Of a stretch of DNA of 64,000 nucleotides, positions 53,321 through 63,395 are shown piece by piece (the stretch's first letter is position 1; the number at the start of each line of letters is the position of its first letter). Below the pieces are notes generated by a model. It had not been told where the DNA came from. It worked only from the letters and a program-made list of their open reading frames with translations, and did no database searches. Position numbers and translations under genes: made by a program. Origin of the DNA: JBBQVS01 sp964250805 (lineage in GTDB: Bacteria; Chloroflexota; Ktedonobacteria; Ktedonobacterales; Ktedonobacteraceae); NCBI GenBank assembly GCA_964250805.1, contig CAXUHG010000001.1, forward strand, positions 148,450 to 212,449, given 5' to 3'.

Positions 53321-54289
53321 ATGACTACACATTCATTTCGCCATAGTATCCCCGAAGAGATACTCGCCCTATCGCATGAACGCGATCTCTTGCGGAGACG
53401 AGGGCAATACGACCGTGCTGATCTCTTGAAACGCCAGATTGAGGATGCGGGCTATATCATTAAGGACAATCCGCATGGTGCCCATCTTGTGACTCTACCT
53501 AGCATTGAGGTTGACGGGCAAGTCTATCGTACAGTCCACCAGTTGCCGTCGCTCATTGACGAGCCAGACCGTTGCATATTCTCAGTCAATATCCTCTCAC
53601 GCAATAATTACGACCAGACAGTGCGCTGTATCGAAAGTGTGTTACGCTTTGCCGATAACACTGACCTTGAAATTGTTCTCGTTGATAACGCCTCGCAAGA
53701 TGGCATAGACCTATGGGCAGAGGCATACCGCTATCAAGAGCCACGACTACACATGCTACACACTACACGCACAATGGGTGAGGCCGAGGCACGTAACGTC
53801 GGTCTCAAACAGAGTCGAGGTCGCTATGTTCTTATTCTGGATGCGAGCATCGAGCTTACAGGCGATATCTTCACTCAGCTGATGCAAACGTTAGAAGACG
53901 GCAGTGTGGGCATTACAGGCTTGCACGGCTTGCAGACCGAAGACCTACGTAACTACGAAGAAAGCGAGCGCGTCGAGGTTGATGTGATCGACACACTGTG
54001 CATGGCATTTCGGCGCGTCTTGCTCAAAGAGGCCGGACTGTTTGACGAGCGGTACAGATTTCCGTATTATATGGATGTCGATTTCAACTTCACCGTGCGT
54101 GATTTAGGAACTACACTCGTCGTCACGCCGAACTTACCTGTTCTTCGTCATGCCATCGAGCCAGACGCCAAATTGTCCGATGCTGAACGCGCACGCCTTG
54201 CCAAGCGAAACTTCTACCGCTTCCGCGAGAAGTGGGGAGAGCGCGACGATTTGTTGCCAGAGTATTATGATGAAGATGACGAAGAATAA
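53321..54289 (+). CDS. Family 2 glycosyltransferase with CysRS-tail-like N-terminal helix
   Basis: 322 residues. Residues ~90-290 are a GT2 domain with VDNASQDG as first nucleotide-sugar motif and DASIEL in the place of the DxD motif; YYMDVDFNF follows. Residues 12-60 (ILALSHERDLLRRRGQYDRA, DLLKRQIEDAGYIIKDNP) match the helical C-terminal tail of cysteinyl-tRNA synthetases, an unusual attachment. The DxD is degenerate, so activity is uncertain. The pepF frame overlaps its 3' end. Confidence 0.85.
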   Translation: MTTHSFRHSIPEEILALSHERDLLRRRGQYDRADLLKRQIEDAGYIIKDNPHGAHLVTLPSIEVDGQVYRTVHQLPSLIDEPDRCIFSVNILSRNNYDQTVRCIESVLRFADNTDLEIVLVDNASQDGIDLWAEAYRYQEPRLHMLHTTRTMGEAEARNVGLKQSRGRYVLILDASIELTGDIFTQLMQTLEDGSVGITGLHGLQTEDLRNYEESERVEVDVIDTLCMAFRRVLLKEAGLFDERYRFPYYMDVDFNFTVRDLGTTLVVTPNLPVLRHAIEPDAKLSDAERARLAKRNFYRFREKWGERDDLLPEYYDEDDEE

Positions 54290-56105
54290 TCCTGAAAGGC
54301 TATTACCCTTGCAAACGTTACAAAAAAGACAAGACATCACAAAGGACTATACCTGGAATCTCGAAAGTATCTTTGCCAGCGACGAAGAGTGGGAGCGTGA
54401 TTTTCAGGCTCTACAGCAAAGTTTGCCAGAACTAGAAGCTCTCAAAGGCACACTTTCGCAAAGCGGGCAAGCACTCGTCAATGTACTGCAAAAGCGCGAT
54501 GACATGTCGTTTCTGCTCGAAAAGCTCTATGTATATACCTCTATGCGCCGCGACGAGGACACGACGAACGGCAAATATCAGGCAATGGCGGACCGCGCTA
54601 TGCAACTGGCTGTACGCGCCACCACCGCAACCTCGTATATCGAGCCAGAAATTCTCGCGCTACTACAGGAGACGCTCGACCAATTCCTCCAGGAAACACC
54701 CGCGTTAGCAATCTATAAGCAACAACTCACCGACCTGAACCGCAAACGTGGGCATATTCGTTCCGCGGAAGTGGAGGCAGTGCTGGCGGCAACGGGTGAG
54801 GTTACTGACGCGCCCGATGCTATCTTCTCGATGATCGACAATGCAGACCTGAAACTGCCTGTCATACCCGATGAAACGGGGCAAGAGGTTCAGCTTACCA
54901 AAGGAAACTACCTCACGTATATCCGTAGCACAGACCGCGATATACGTAAGGCCGCGTTTGAGGGTATGCATGATACATTCTTGAAGCAACGCAATACTCT
55001 TGCGGCAACGCTATCTGCACAGGTGAAAACTGATCTCTTCTACGCGCGGCAACGCGATTATAGCTCGTGCCGCGAGCGTGCGTTGGCGGGCAACAATATT
55101 CCCGTGAGCGTCTATGACAATCTGATTGAGACCGTTCACGAGAATATTCCCTTGCTCAATCGCTATATGAAGTTGCGCAAGCGCATACTCGGACTCGATG
55201 AGATGCACATGTACGACCTGTATGTGCCGATTGTCGAAGAGACTACCGACGAGATGACCTACGAACAGGCACGCGATACAGTAGTTGCAGCCCTTGCACC
55301 GCTCGGTCAGAACTATAGCACGATTCTTCAAAGTGCTTTTACACAGCGTTGGATTGATGTCTACGAGACGCCTGGAAAGCGCGGCGGTGCCTATAGTGGT
55401 GGTGCCTATGCCACCCAACCGTTTATCTTGCTCAACTTCCAGAGCAAACGCGATAGCATGTACACACTGGCGCATGAGCTAGGTCACTCGATGCATTCCT
55501 ACTTCACACGCACGAATCAGCCCTATCAGTACGGAGACTACACCATCTTTGTTGCCGAGGTTGCTTCTACGTTGAACGAAGAGCTACTGACCGAGTACCT
55601 GCTGAAAAACACGACGGATAAGGCCACGCGCATCGCCCTCCTTAACCATTCATTAGAGGATTTCCGTGGCACACTCTTCCGTCAGACCATGTTCGCGGAG
55701 TACGAGCAGACGATTCATCATCTGGCGGAGACGGGAGAATCGTTAACGGCAGATGTGTTGAGCGAGCAATACACCGCGCTGAATGCACGCTACTATGGAG
55801 CCGAGACAATCATCGACGATTTAATCGGCATTGAGTGGGGACGCATTCCGCACTTTTATTACAACTTCTATGTGTACCAGTATGCAACAGGCATTTCAGC
55901 CGCATCCGCGCTGGTGCAACAGATACTACACGAAGGGCAACCAGCCGTTGAACGCTATCTCAAGTTCCTCAGTTCTGGCTCCTCTGACTATAGCATCGAA
56001 CTACTCAAGAAGGCGGGCGTTGATATGACCTCGCCGGAGCCAGTACGTCAGGCATTTCAACTCTTCGACTCACGTCTGACACAGATGGAGCAACTCCTGG
56101 GATAA
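54267..56105 (+). CDS. pepF: Oligoendopeptidase F (M3 metallopeptidase)
   Basis: 612 residues, the normal size. The zinc site is AHELGHSMHSYF near residue 400, with the third ligand Glu in FVAEVASTLNEELL. It degrades short peptides in the cytoplasm. Three in-frame ATGs (54267, 54270, 54276) overlap the glycosyltransferase end, so translation is coupled and I cannot choose between them. Confidence 0.94.
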   Translation: MMKMTKNNPERLLPLQTLQKRQDITKDYTWNLESIFASDEEWERDFQALQQSLPELEALKGTLSQSGQALVNVLQKRDDMSFLLEKLYVYTSMRRDEDTTNGKYQAMADRAMQLAVRATTATSYIEPEILALLQETLDQFLQETPALAIYKQQLTDLNRKRGHIRSAEVEAVLAATGEVTDAPDAIFSMIDNADLKLPVIPDETGQEVQLTKGNYLTYIRSTDRDIRKAAFEGMHDTFLKQRNTLAATLSAQVKTDLFYARQRDYSSCRERALAGNNIPVSVYDNLIETVHENIPLLNRYMKLRKRILGLDEMHMYDLYVPIVEETTDEMTYEQARDTVVAALAPLGQNYSTILQSAFTQRWIDVYETPGKRGGAYSGGAYATQPFILLNFQSKRDSMYTLAHELGHSMHSYFTRTNQPYQYGDYTIFVAEVASTLNEELLTEYLLKNTTDKATRIALLNHSLEDFRGTLFRQTMFAEYEQTIHHLAETGESLTADVLSEQYTALNARYYGAETIIDDLIGIEWGRIPHFYYNFYVYQYATGISAASALVQQILHEGQPAVERYLKFLSSGSSDYSIELLKKAGVDMTSPEPVRQAFQLFDSRLTQMEQLLG

Positions 56106-56254
56106 CACCAACGCGTTGTGGCATGATGATACAGCTTATGCCACAACGCATTTTTATTTGTTTGTATACGTTTTACCCTGCTAATGAGTGTATATATACA
56201 GAGGGAACAAAGGTGTTCCACAGATACAGATAATCAAGAGAAGGAGACAATACA

Positions 56255-56482
56255 ATGGCTGACGAGAATAAAGATTTAGGCACACAGGGTCAAGAAGATA
56301 CCCTCAAGGGTAAAGTGGATCAGGCTGTTGGCAAAGTACAGCAAAAGGCTGGTCAGGCAACAGGCAATACCGAACTAGAGTCCAAAGGCGACGCTAAGCA
56401 AGTCGGCGGCACCGCGAAATCCACACTCGGCAACGTAGAGCAGAAGGTAGACAGTGCTCTCGACCCCGACAAGAAGGCATAA
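56255..56482 (+). CDS. CsbD family stress protein
   Basis: 75 residues, highly charged, with the family repeat TLKGKVDQAVGKVQQKAGQA. CsbD-like proteins accumulate in stress and their function is unclear. ATG follows AAGGAGA. A double hairpin terminator follows. Confidence 0.92.
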   Translation: MADENKDLGTQGQEDTLKGKVDQAVGKVQQKAGQATGNTELESKGDAKQVGGTAKSTLGNVEQKVDSALDPDKKA

Positions 56483-56484
56483 TA

Positions 56485-56553
56485 GGAAAACGTAAACGTT
56501 TTCCTTAAAAAAGAGAGGACGCACATCTGTTTGATGTGCGTCCTCTCTTTTTT
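56485..56553. terminator. Bidirectional terminator between csbD and zwf
   Basis: First hairpin GGAAAACGT/ACGTTTTCC, then a 21-bp stem AAAAAAGAGAGGACGCACAT with complement ending TTTTTT. It ends csbD on the plus strand and zwf on the minus strand. Confidence 0.92.
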
Positions 56554-56559
56554 GTGCTT

Positions 56560-58134
56560 TTAAGAAGGATCGTCCCACACACGCCCATCTTTCTCAATAA
56601 GGGCATCAGCCGCGTTAGGTCCCCATGTACCTGCAACATAAGGATACACTTGAGGCTCATCCATCTTTTCCCATACTTTGGTGATGCTGTCGATCACGCG
56701 CCATGACGCCTCGATTTCGTCACGTCTTATGAACAGAGTCGAGTCACCCAGAATACAATCAGCAATCAAGCGTTCGTATGCTTCGGGTGACTGAATACCA
56801 AAGGCTGTTTTGTACGAGAAGTTCATATCAACCGAGGCAAGGTGTCGCGCAGCACCCGGAATTTTCGCCGCGAATTTCAGCGAGATTCCTTCGTCTGGCT
56901 GAATACGAATCGTCAAGCGGTTTGGCACAAGTCCCTTGGTGTCGTCTGGATTGTACAGTTGGTGTGGAACACGTTTGAACTGAATCGCAACCTCAGTGCT
57001 ACGCGAAGGGAGACACTTACCAGTACGAATGTAGAACGGCACGTCGGCCCACCGCCAGTTTTCAATGAACAACTTGAGGGCAACATAGGTTTCCGTCTGC
57101 GAATTGGGGTTTACACCATGTTCTTCCCGATAGCCCACCGTTGGTTTATCGCCCGCGACACCCGCTGTATATTGTCCACGCACCGTGCGTTCTGGTACCT
57201 GTTCGGGTGTAAGGAGTGGAATAGCACGGAGCAGTTTCACTTTCTCATCACGAATAGCATCGGCATCGAAAGCTGCAGGAGGTTCCATGCAGGTGAGGCA
57301 TAAAACTTGCATGATATGGTTCTGCACCATATCGCGTATCGCCCCCTCGGATTCATAATATTCCGAGCGCGAGCCAATGCTCAAACTTTCAGCGACGAGA
57401 ATTTGCACATGGTCAACATAGTTCTGGTTCCACAGCGGTTCAAAGATGCCATTGGCGAAGCGAAACGCTAGGATATTCTGTACCGTCTCCTTGCCCATAT
57501 AGTGATCGATACGGAAGATTTGGTCTTCACGAAACCACTTACCAATATCCTCGTTCAGTTCTTGTGCCGAGGCAAGATCATGTCCGAAGGGCTTTTCAAT
57601 AATGAGGCGTGTCCAGCCATGTCCATCCTTGCCCTGTTGCCACTCTGGTTGCGCGAGACCCGCACGCCCCAGATGTTCCACAATTTGCGGGTCCATCTCT
57701 GGTGGTGTAGAAAGGTAAAAAAGGCGATTGCCCTGCGTATCCTGCTCTTTGTCTAGCCTTTCGAGCAGGTCGGAGAGCTTTTTGTAGCCCGCATCGTCGT
57801 CCAGATTTGCCTCACAGTAAAACAGCTTTTGTGCGAAAGCCTTTTGTGCATCTTCATCGAGCCGATCATCCTCTGGCATATACTTGTTCAACGACTCAAT
57901 AGCCATCGCACGCCATTGATCGTCATTCATTGGACGACGAGCATAAGCAACAATGCTAAAACCTTCCTTTAAGGGATGATCATGGATGAGATGAGCAAGC
58001 GTAGGTAACAACTTTCGTTGTGCAAGATCGCCTGTTGCGCCAAAGATGACAATAGCGCATGGCTGCGGTGTATGGCCTTCTTGCCATATCGAATGCTGAT
58101 GAAGCGAGGTTCCAACTTGAACACCCTGTGCCAT
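56560..58134 (-). CDS. zwf: Glucose-6-phosphate 1-dehydrogenase
   Basis: 524 residues; first step of the oxidative pentose phosphate pathway, making NADPH. Coenzyme motif FGATGDLAQRKLLP near residue 30 and substrate motif RIDHYMGKE near residue 207. ATG follows AGGAG. No 6-phosphogluconolactonase gene is adjacent. The 292 bp upstream hold no gene, only the terminator of the next minus-strand gene. Confidence 0.96.
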   Translation of the reverse strand: MAQGVQVGTSLHQHSIWQEGHTPQPCAIVIFGATGDLAQRKLLPTLAHLIHDHPLKEGFSIVAYARRPMNDDQWRAMAIESLNKYMPEDDRLDEDAQKAFAQKLFYCEANLDDDAGYKKLSDLLERLDKEQDTQGNRLFYLSTPPEMDPQIVEHLGRAGLAQPEWQQGKDGHGWTRLIIEKPFGHDLASAQELNEDIGKWFREDQIFRIDHYMGKETVQNILAFRFANGIFEPLWNQNYVDHVQILVAESLSIGSRSEYYESEGAIRDMVQNHIMQVLCLTCMEPPAAFDADAIRDEKVKLLRAIPLLTPEQVPERTVRGQYTAGVAGDKPTVGYREEHGVNPNSQTETYVALKLFIENWRWADVPFYIRTGKCLPSRSTEVAIQFKRVPHQLYNPDDTKGLVPNRLTIRIQPDEGISLKFAAKIPGAARHLASVDMNFSYKTAFGIQSPEAYERLIADCILGDSTLFIRRDEIEASWRVIDSITKVWEKMDEPQVYPYVAGTWGPNAADALIEKDGRVWDDPS

Positions 58135-58362
58135 AATGTGTTTCTCCTATTCAAAATTTCCAGTCCTACTATAGTACACGGTAGAAAGAGCACTTTCGGA
58201 TGGAATTTACGAGGTGTACACAAATATTCGGTCATATGCTCTTTCTATCAGATACTCTTTCCTTTGCCACGACTCTTTTCAAAATAGTTGCCCATCTTTT
58301 ACAGATGCATGACGCGTACATATCGTACAATATTTTTACGCTATATAAAGAGATGTTGACGA

Positions 58363-58392
58363 CAAAAAAGCGGTTGCTGTCGCCAGCAACCG
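58363..58392 (-). terminator. Intrinsic terminator of the coiled-coil membrane protein
   Basis: CGGTTGCTG / CAGCAACCG stem with a 4-nt loop, followed on the minus strand by CTTTTTTG. Confidence 0.88.
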
Positions 58393-58426
58393 TAGAATTG
58401 TACAAACTTTGTTGAATTTTCGGTAA

Positions 58427-59422
58427 TTACTTCGCTTTCTTCCTTTGAGGCGCACTCTTGTAAAAATGGCGCATCGTCGAGAACGGACGCGAGAACACAC
58501 TGGCGATGATGACACACACCACGATGGGTGCTATCAGTGCTATTGAGATTGTATTTGAAACGCGAACCCGTAAGAGAAAGAGGAAAAGATACTGCAACAC
58601 GACGAGTAGCACCAGTACACCTGTTGTGATGAAGGCGAGGGCAGCGGTCCAGCGAGCGCGAAGATGCGCCTGGACCGTTCTATGTCGTAACTCTGCCTGC
58701 TCACGTACCGAGTTTTGCATACGGAGTAGCGTCTGGCGTTCCTCTTCCAATGCGGATTGCTCTTGCTCAAGGCGTGATGTGATGCGCCGAAACTCGTCTT
58801 TCAAGCCGTGCGCCTCACCGAGATGCTGATCTTCATCCTGCCTTACCTGCAATTCAATCGTCTTCACCGCACCACGCAAAACGGCAGGAGCGTTTTCGGG
58901 CGAGAGAACAAGAGTTTGCGCGGCCTCTGATAGCATTTTCTCGGTCTCTTCCTCTAACGCAAGCTGAAAATTGCTGTACAGCTCCTGATAACGATGCTCC
59001 ATCTTGCGGTAGGACTCTTGAAAGCGATTGCGCTCCTTCGTCACCTCTTGCAAATGTTGCTGCGCTTGTTCTAGCTCTTGTAAGTGTCCACTATGTATAA
59101 CAGTCACTTCACGCTCGAAATGTCCCTGCATCGCTGTATGCTCGGTGACAAGGCGCTGCATTTCGCTACGTAGCTCTGCAAGCTCGTGGCGCAAATGCTT
59201 ATTTTCTTCACGGAGTTGCGTAGTCTGCCGCCACACTCCCTTTGCATATGGCGTTGCTTGCTCAGAGGTATCTCTTTTCACAGTAGGCAGAGACTCGGTT
59301 TCACGCTCACTCTGCTTCTGGTGAAATGTGGAGCGTCGGCGTCCACTCAAAGCACTACGAGAATCGAGGCTACGTTGTTCATTAGTTGTGGTGTTCTGCG
59401 AAGTATCATCTGGCGACAGCAT
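58427..59422 (-). CDS. Coiled-coil membrane protein, unknown
   Basis: 331 residues: disordered polar N-terminus (1-60), long coiled coil (~70-250; LREENKHLRHELAELRSEMQ), and two hydrophobic helices near the C-terminus (~260-285 and ~290-310) with a basic end. Not assigned to any family. It may be a cell-shape or signalling scaffold anchored from the inside. ATG with GGAGAG upstream; own terminator. Confidence 0.8.
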   Translation of the reverse strand: MLSPDDTSQNTTTNEQRSLDSRSALSGRRRSTFHQKQSERETESLPTVKRDTSEQATPYAKGVWRQTTQLREENKHLRHELAELRSEMQRLVTEHTAMQGHFEREVTVIHSGHLQELEQAQQHLQEVTKERNRFQESYRKMEHRYQELYSNFQLALEEETEKMLSEAAQTLVLSPENAPAVLRGAVKTIELQVRQDEDQHLGEAHGLKDEFRRITSRLEQEQSALEEERQTLLRMQNSVREQAELRHRTVQAHLRARWTAALAFITTGVLVLLVVLQYLFLFLLRVRVSNTISIALIAPIVVCVIIASVFSRPFSTMRHFYKSAPQRKKAK

Positions 59423-59654
59423 TCTTCTCTCCTAAAACGCTTCCCGAACATAACTGCAAAAACTATCTAGTCAATACTACACGTCGTACTAGGCGGGGAA
59501 ATATGCCCTCTCTTGCAAGTATGCCCAAAAGCGGCGCAAGATGCAAGGCTTTTTGGAAGATTTTTAGGTAAATTTGCTCAGAATGTTGGAAATTTGTTTC
59601 TACAATGGCAACGCCTTAACTAAGAATATTCGCATGAAAACATAACAAAGAACT

Positions 59655-60245
59655 TTAGTCTCCACTAGCTCTATAAGCAACGCTCAAGCCCTTGCCAACA
59701 GGAATAATAAGAGAATCGAACTGCTTTGAGTTCTTCACTGCTTCTAAATAGCCACCAATCTCCTCTGGATGAGAGAGCGCATTATCGGCAAGCACTAAGG
59801 CATCAGAAGTCAATTTCGGAAGCAGTAAATTTAGTTGAGTCGGAGCACTCAGACGGTCGGCATCAAAAAAGACACAATCAAAGAGTCCATGCAGCTTTGC
59901 TACAATTTCTGTCGCGTCCCCGCATATAAGTTCAACAGTTTCACGAAGACCTGCACGCCGCAAGTTCTTATCGGCTAACTCCTGCTTGTGCATATCTCGA
60001 TCAACGCTTATAACATGCCCGCCAAACTGAGAAGTGGACCATGCTAACCAGATCGTGCTGTAGCCGTTCGAGGTGCCAATTTCAAGCAGGTTTTTGCGAC
60101 GCCCACTACGAACCAGCATGCTGAGCAACAGGGCTGTCTCCGGTTCCAGATTAAGCATTTTGTTACGACGCTCCTGTTGCTGTGCGTCATTCTGTCGTCC
60201 GGCCTCTTCCAATTCCTGTAGTAGAGTATGAAGTTGCGTGTTCAT
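59655..60245 (-). CDS. O-methyltransferase (class I SAM)
   Basis: 196 residues of the catechol O-methyltransferase-like family. SAM site LLEIGTSNGYSTIWLA near residue 52, then VISVDRD and FDCVFFDADR. The start at 60245 follows a near perfect AAAGGAGGTGA; the frame to 60290 is an extension without support. Substrate unknown. Divergent from endonuclease III. The 232 bp downstream hold nothing recognisable. Confidence 0.92.
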   Translation of the reverse strand: MNTQLHTLLQELEEAGRQNDAQQQERRNKMLNLEPETALLLSMLVRSGRRKNLLEIGTSNGYSTIWLAWSTSQFGGHVISVDRDMHKQELADKNLRRAGLRETVELICGDATEIVAKLHGLFDCVFFDADRLSAPTQLNLLLPKLTSDALVLADNALSHPEEIGGYLEAVKNSKQFDSLIIPVGKGLSVAYRASGD

Positions 60246-60392
60246 GTTGTCACCTCCTTTGGCTTTTGTGTAGATATAAGAAGCTTTCATTCATAACACC
60301 TATGGGCATTGTACAATATTGGCAACTTCGGTTGACAGAAGAGAGCAGTGCGTGATACTTTCTAGCAAGTACAAGAGAAAGTGATACACGGT

Positions 60393-61085
60393 ATGGAGCA
60401 AAAAACAGTCGTTTATGCGGGACCAAAGCCAGGGTCTCAGGAGCAAGTACAGGCAATTATCGCGGAGTTGCGACAACTGTATCCAGAGGCTACCTGTTCG
60501 CTGAACTTCTCCAATCCGCTCGAATTGTTGATAGCGACGCAACTCTCGGCACAGTGTACAGATGTACGCGTGAATATAGTGACGGAAAAACTCTTCCAGA
60601 AATACAAGAGTGTCGAGGATTTTGCAACGGTGAGCCAGGAAGAGCTTGAACAAGATATTCGCTCAACTGGTTTTTATCACAATAAGGCAAAGAATATTCG
60701 GGCGACAGCACAGCGCATTATCACCGAGTTTGACGGTGAGGTTCCGCGTACTATGCCGGAACTTTTGAGCCTCGCAGGTGTGGCACGTAAGACCGCGAAC
60801 GTTGTGCTAGGATATGCCTTTGGTATTCAGGTCGGAGTGGTTGTCGATACGCACGTTGGACGCTTGTCGCGGCGCCTTGGTTGGACGGAAAACACCGATG
60901 CGGTAAAGGTTGAACAGGACCTTATGCGTATCATACCGGAGCAAGATTGGCTGAATATCTCGCATCTGCTTATCTATCATGGACGCACGATCTGTGATGC
61001 ACGTAAGCCGCTGTGTGAGCAGTGTTCGCTTGTGCCACTCTGTCCCTCGGCATTTATTGCGAAAACGGCAAAGGGGAAGGCGTGA
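60393..61085 (+). CDS. nth: Endonuclease III
   Basis: 230 residues; DNA glycosylase/AP lyase for oxidised pyrimidines. Helix-hairpin-helix LAGVARKTANVVL with catalytic Lys (~residue 130), Asp in VVDTHVGRLSRRLG, and the 4Fe-4S cluster Cys pattern C-x6-C-x2-C-x5-C at the C-terminus. A GTG at 60381 is an alternative start. The stop codon lies in the left arm of the terminator. Confidence 0.96.
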   Translation: MEQKTVVYAGPKPGSQEQVQAIIAELRQLYPEATCSLNFSNPLELLIATQLSAQCTDVRVNIVTEKLFQKYKSVEDFATVSQEELEQDIRSTGFYHNKAKNIRATAQRIITEFDGEVPRTMPELLSLAGVARKTANVVLGYAFGIQVGVVVDTHVGRLSRRLGWTENTDAVKVEQDLMRIIPEQDWLNISHLLIYHGRTICDARKPLCEQCSLVPLCPSAFIAKTAKGKA

Positions 61086-61146
61086 AGGAAACACTACTCC
61101 TACTCCTCGTCACCACGAGGAGTAGGAGTAGTGTTTCCTTTTTTTG
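61085..61146. terminator. Strong terminator between convergent nth and DGK-like genes
   Basis: 26-bp perfect stem (AAGGAAACACTACTCCTACT and complement) with loop CACC, followed by a run of T. Starts at the last base of nth. Confidence 0.9.
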
Positions 61147-61150
61147 TCAC

Positions 61151-62083
61151 TTATACACGCACCGAGAGTGCGCCTGGGAGGATTTTAGCGTCGAAGCTGG
61201 TGGCACTAGCAGTTTCGCCATCCATTTGAATGTTCACGGGAAGGCGACTTGTGATACGTACAGTTTTGGCGCGATAGAAGGTTACTTCGGGCAGGTTTGC
61301 ATGCTCGCCTTTTTGCACAACTGGCAACAAGCGGAGCGCGCGTAGAAGTGGGGTGTAGTCGATGGTGCAGACATCGAGCAAGCCATCGGTATAGTCGGCG
61401 GTGGGATTGATGCGGAAGCCCGCCCCGTAGGTAGGGCCATTCGTTGCAGCCATCAGGACGTAGTGCGTCGGAGTCGCGTTTGTTTGTGCCTGGGGAGTAT
61501 CTGCATCGAGATCGAAGGTGAGCCAGGGGCATTTGTGATAGCCAAATAAGAGTTGACGAATTGTTGAGGTGTAATAGAGACGTTCTCCACTCATCAGAGG
61601 ATATTTCTTGAGCCAGCTTGCGGTTTTTGCGATATCAGCATCCAGACCGACGCTGAAGGAGTTGGCGAAGTATTTGTCATTTACTATGCCAGCGTCTGAG
61701 TCAATCATGCGACCACGAAAGGCGCGTTCGATGGCCTCTTTTGGATCGTGAGGCAGTTTGAGCGTGTTCCACGCATAATCGTTGCCAGAGCCAGCAGGGA
61801 TAACGCCAAGCGGCACGCGCCGACCAGAGGAGAGGATACCGTTCACGGCTTCATGGAGTGAACCATCGCCACCAACAATGATAACAGGGCGACCTTCTTG
61901 CGCCGCCTGCTTCGCTCGCTCCTGTGCCTCGCCCGCACGCGTTGTTTCAATGTACTCCGTTTGTTGTGTATCTTCACCATTAAGATAACTACGAATCAGT
62001 GTACGATGCATGTGCATGTTACCACGATTGGCGGTGGGATTGAGAATAACGAGCGGATTGCTGATAGACACCGATGTCTCCAT
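61151..62083 (-). CDS. Diacylglycerol kinase-like lipid kinase (YegS/DagK family)
   Basis: 310 residues. Catalytic-domain motifs PTANRG (~15), GGDGSLHEAVNGIL (~65) and PAGSGNDYA (~92); a second beta domain follows. The enzyme phosphorylates diacylglycerol or a related lipid. ATG 62083 follows GAAGGGGG; the longer frame to 62131 adds a tail without support. Confidence 0.93.
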   Translation of the reverse strand: METSVSISNPLVILNPTANRGNMHMHRTLIRSYLNGEDTQQTEYIETTRAGEAQERAKQAAQEGRPVIIVGGDGSLHEAVNGILSSGRRVPLGVIPAGSGNDYAWNTLKLPHDPKEAIERAFRGRMIDSDAGIVNDKYFANSFSVGLDADIAKTASWLKKYPLMSGERLYYTSTIRQLLFGYHKCPWLTFDLDADTPQAQTNATPTHYVLMAATNGPTYGAGFRINPTADYTDGLLDVCTIDYTPLLRALRLLPVVQKGEHANLPEVTFYRAKTVRITSRLPVNIQMDGETASATSFDAKILPGALSVRV

Positions 62084-62296
62084 AGTATGCCCCCTTCGTT
62101 GTGAGAGAGTTGTTGCGAAAGATTGTACCATGTATTCTTTCTAGCGACAATCAGCAATTTCGAGCATTCATGACATGACTTGCCCTTGTCATGAAATCTT
62201 TCAAACTGTGTCTTTCCATACCCATAATTCGTGTCTTACAATAAAGATAGCTTTATCAATTCATCCTTCTAACTTGTAATTCGGGAGGACATTATC

Positions 62297-62524
62297 ATGG
62301 AAGTATTCTTCGTCTATGGCCTCGTGGTTGTATTCTTTGTCTTGTTGATACCTGTTATCTACGTGTTGATGAAAGACCCGATACAAAATATGGAGCCGGA
62401 ACAAGCTCCAATGACGCAACTTGCGAAAATGTCGTCGTCAGAAAAGATCTCCTACGGCATTCTAGCCGCACTGTTCACACTTATGTTTGCGTTGACAGTA
62501 CTCATACATCGCACGAAAAGCTAG
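62297..62524 (+). CDS. Small two-helix membrane protein
   Basis: 75 residues with helices at ~4-27 and ~53-70. Not recognised; no motif. CGGGAGGAC is an excellent Shine-Dalgarno for the ATG. Terminator follows. Probably a real small gene. Confidence 0.75.
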   Translation: MEVFFVYGLVVVFFVLLIPVIYVLMKDPIQNMEPEQAPMTQLAKMSSSEKISYGILAALFTLMFALTVLIHRTKS

Positions 62525-62535
62525 CTTGAGATGGC

Positions 62536-62581
62536 AATAGCTATCTAACACGAAACAGGTTTTTCGTGTTAGATAGCTATT
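62536..62581 (+). terminator. Intrinsic terminator
   Basis: 20-bp stem AATAGCTATCTAACACGAAA with complement, then TTTTT. Confidence 0.88.
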
Positions 62582-62888
62582 TTTAACACAATTTTTATTA
62601 AGCGGTAAATATGCCTTTCAACCTATTGCTTTTTGTCGCTATATCGGGTAATGTTTATTATGTACACACTTTTATGTGTGCGGGAACATAAATACCTGTC
62701 CTGTATCCAAAATAAACGCGTACTGCACCAAAAGCGGAGTAAGTTGAGCGTCCAAAATTTGGATAGAGAACAAAGTGAAAGGAGAAATTCAGCCGTTTTG
62801 GCTATTCAAAAATGCAATAGCGCATGATTGCCCTGCCCGAAGATCTTACACCATTAGACGCAAGACCACCCAGACAAGGAGCAACAGA

Positions 62889-63395
62889 ATGCAAAAAGTA
62901 TCCTCCCTACGTAAGGTGAAGACACCCGTTGGTTATACGCAGGACAGCGACGAAGAAATTCTACACTTTTCGTTACAGGGACTACTACCAGCAGGTCACA
63001 TACTCGCATTGAACACGACTCTTGGCACCCTCTCGCATCTCGCCTTTATCCAAGACTATCCGCGCATGCTCATGGAACAACAATTCACCACCAGTGAAAT
63101 TTGTGTCCTCATGCCCTTATTGGAGGCGCATCCCTACTATTGTCCTTACGAAGTGTTGCTCGCAAGCTTTAATAACGGACGTGTGACGGAGGCAGCCGTT
63201 GCCCGTTGCCGCGAACGCTTACAAGACGCGCAAGAGGCAGGGGTGTGGGATCAGGAGATGCGACCAGTGCGTAACGTACTTTCGCGTACACGACTCAAGA
63301 CCCGTTCCTTTGGCATAGAAATTTCTTCCATTCTTGAAACAGGTTATATCTTAATGTATGTGGCACAGAGAAGACAGGCTAAGGTAGATATGTAA
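62889..63395 (+). CDS. Winged-helix (OmpR-like) DNA-binding protein without receiver
   Basis: 168 residues. FTTSEICVLMPLLEAHPYYC and the end ETGYILMYV follow the pattern of the trans_reg_C winged helix, with a long region between. No receiver domain, so it is not a classical response regulator. ATG 62889 is preceded by AAGGAG; an in-frame start at 62775 lacks one. This is my own pattern match and needs a profile search. Confidence 0.6.
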   Translation: MQKVSSLRKVKTPVGYTQDSDEEILHFSLQGLLPAGHILALNTTLGTLSHLAFIQDYPRMLMEQQFTTSEICVLMPLLEAHPYYCPYEVLLASFNNGRVTEAAVARCRERLQDAQEAGVWDQEMRPVRNVLSRTRLKTRSFGIEISSILETGYILMYVAQRRQAKVDM

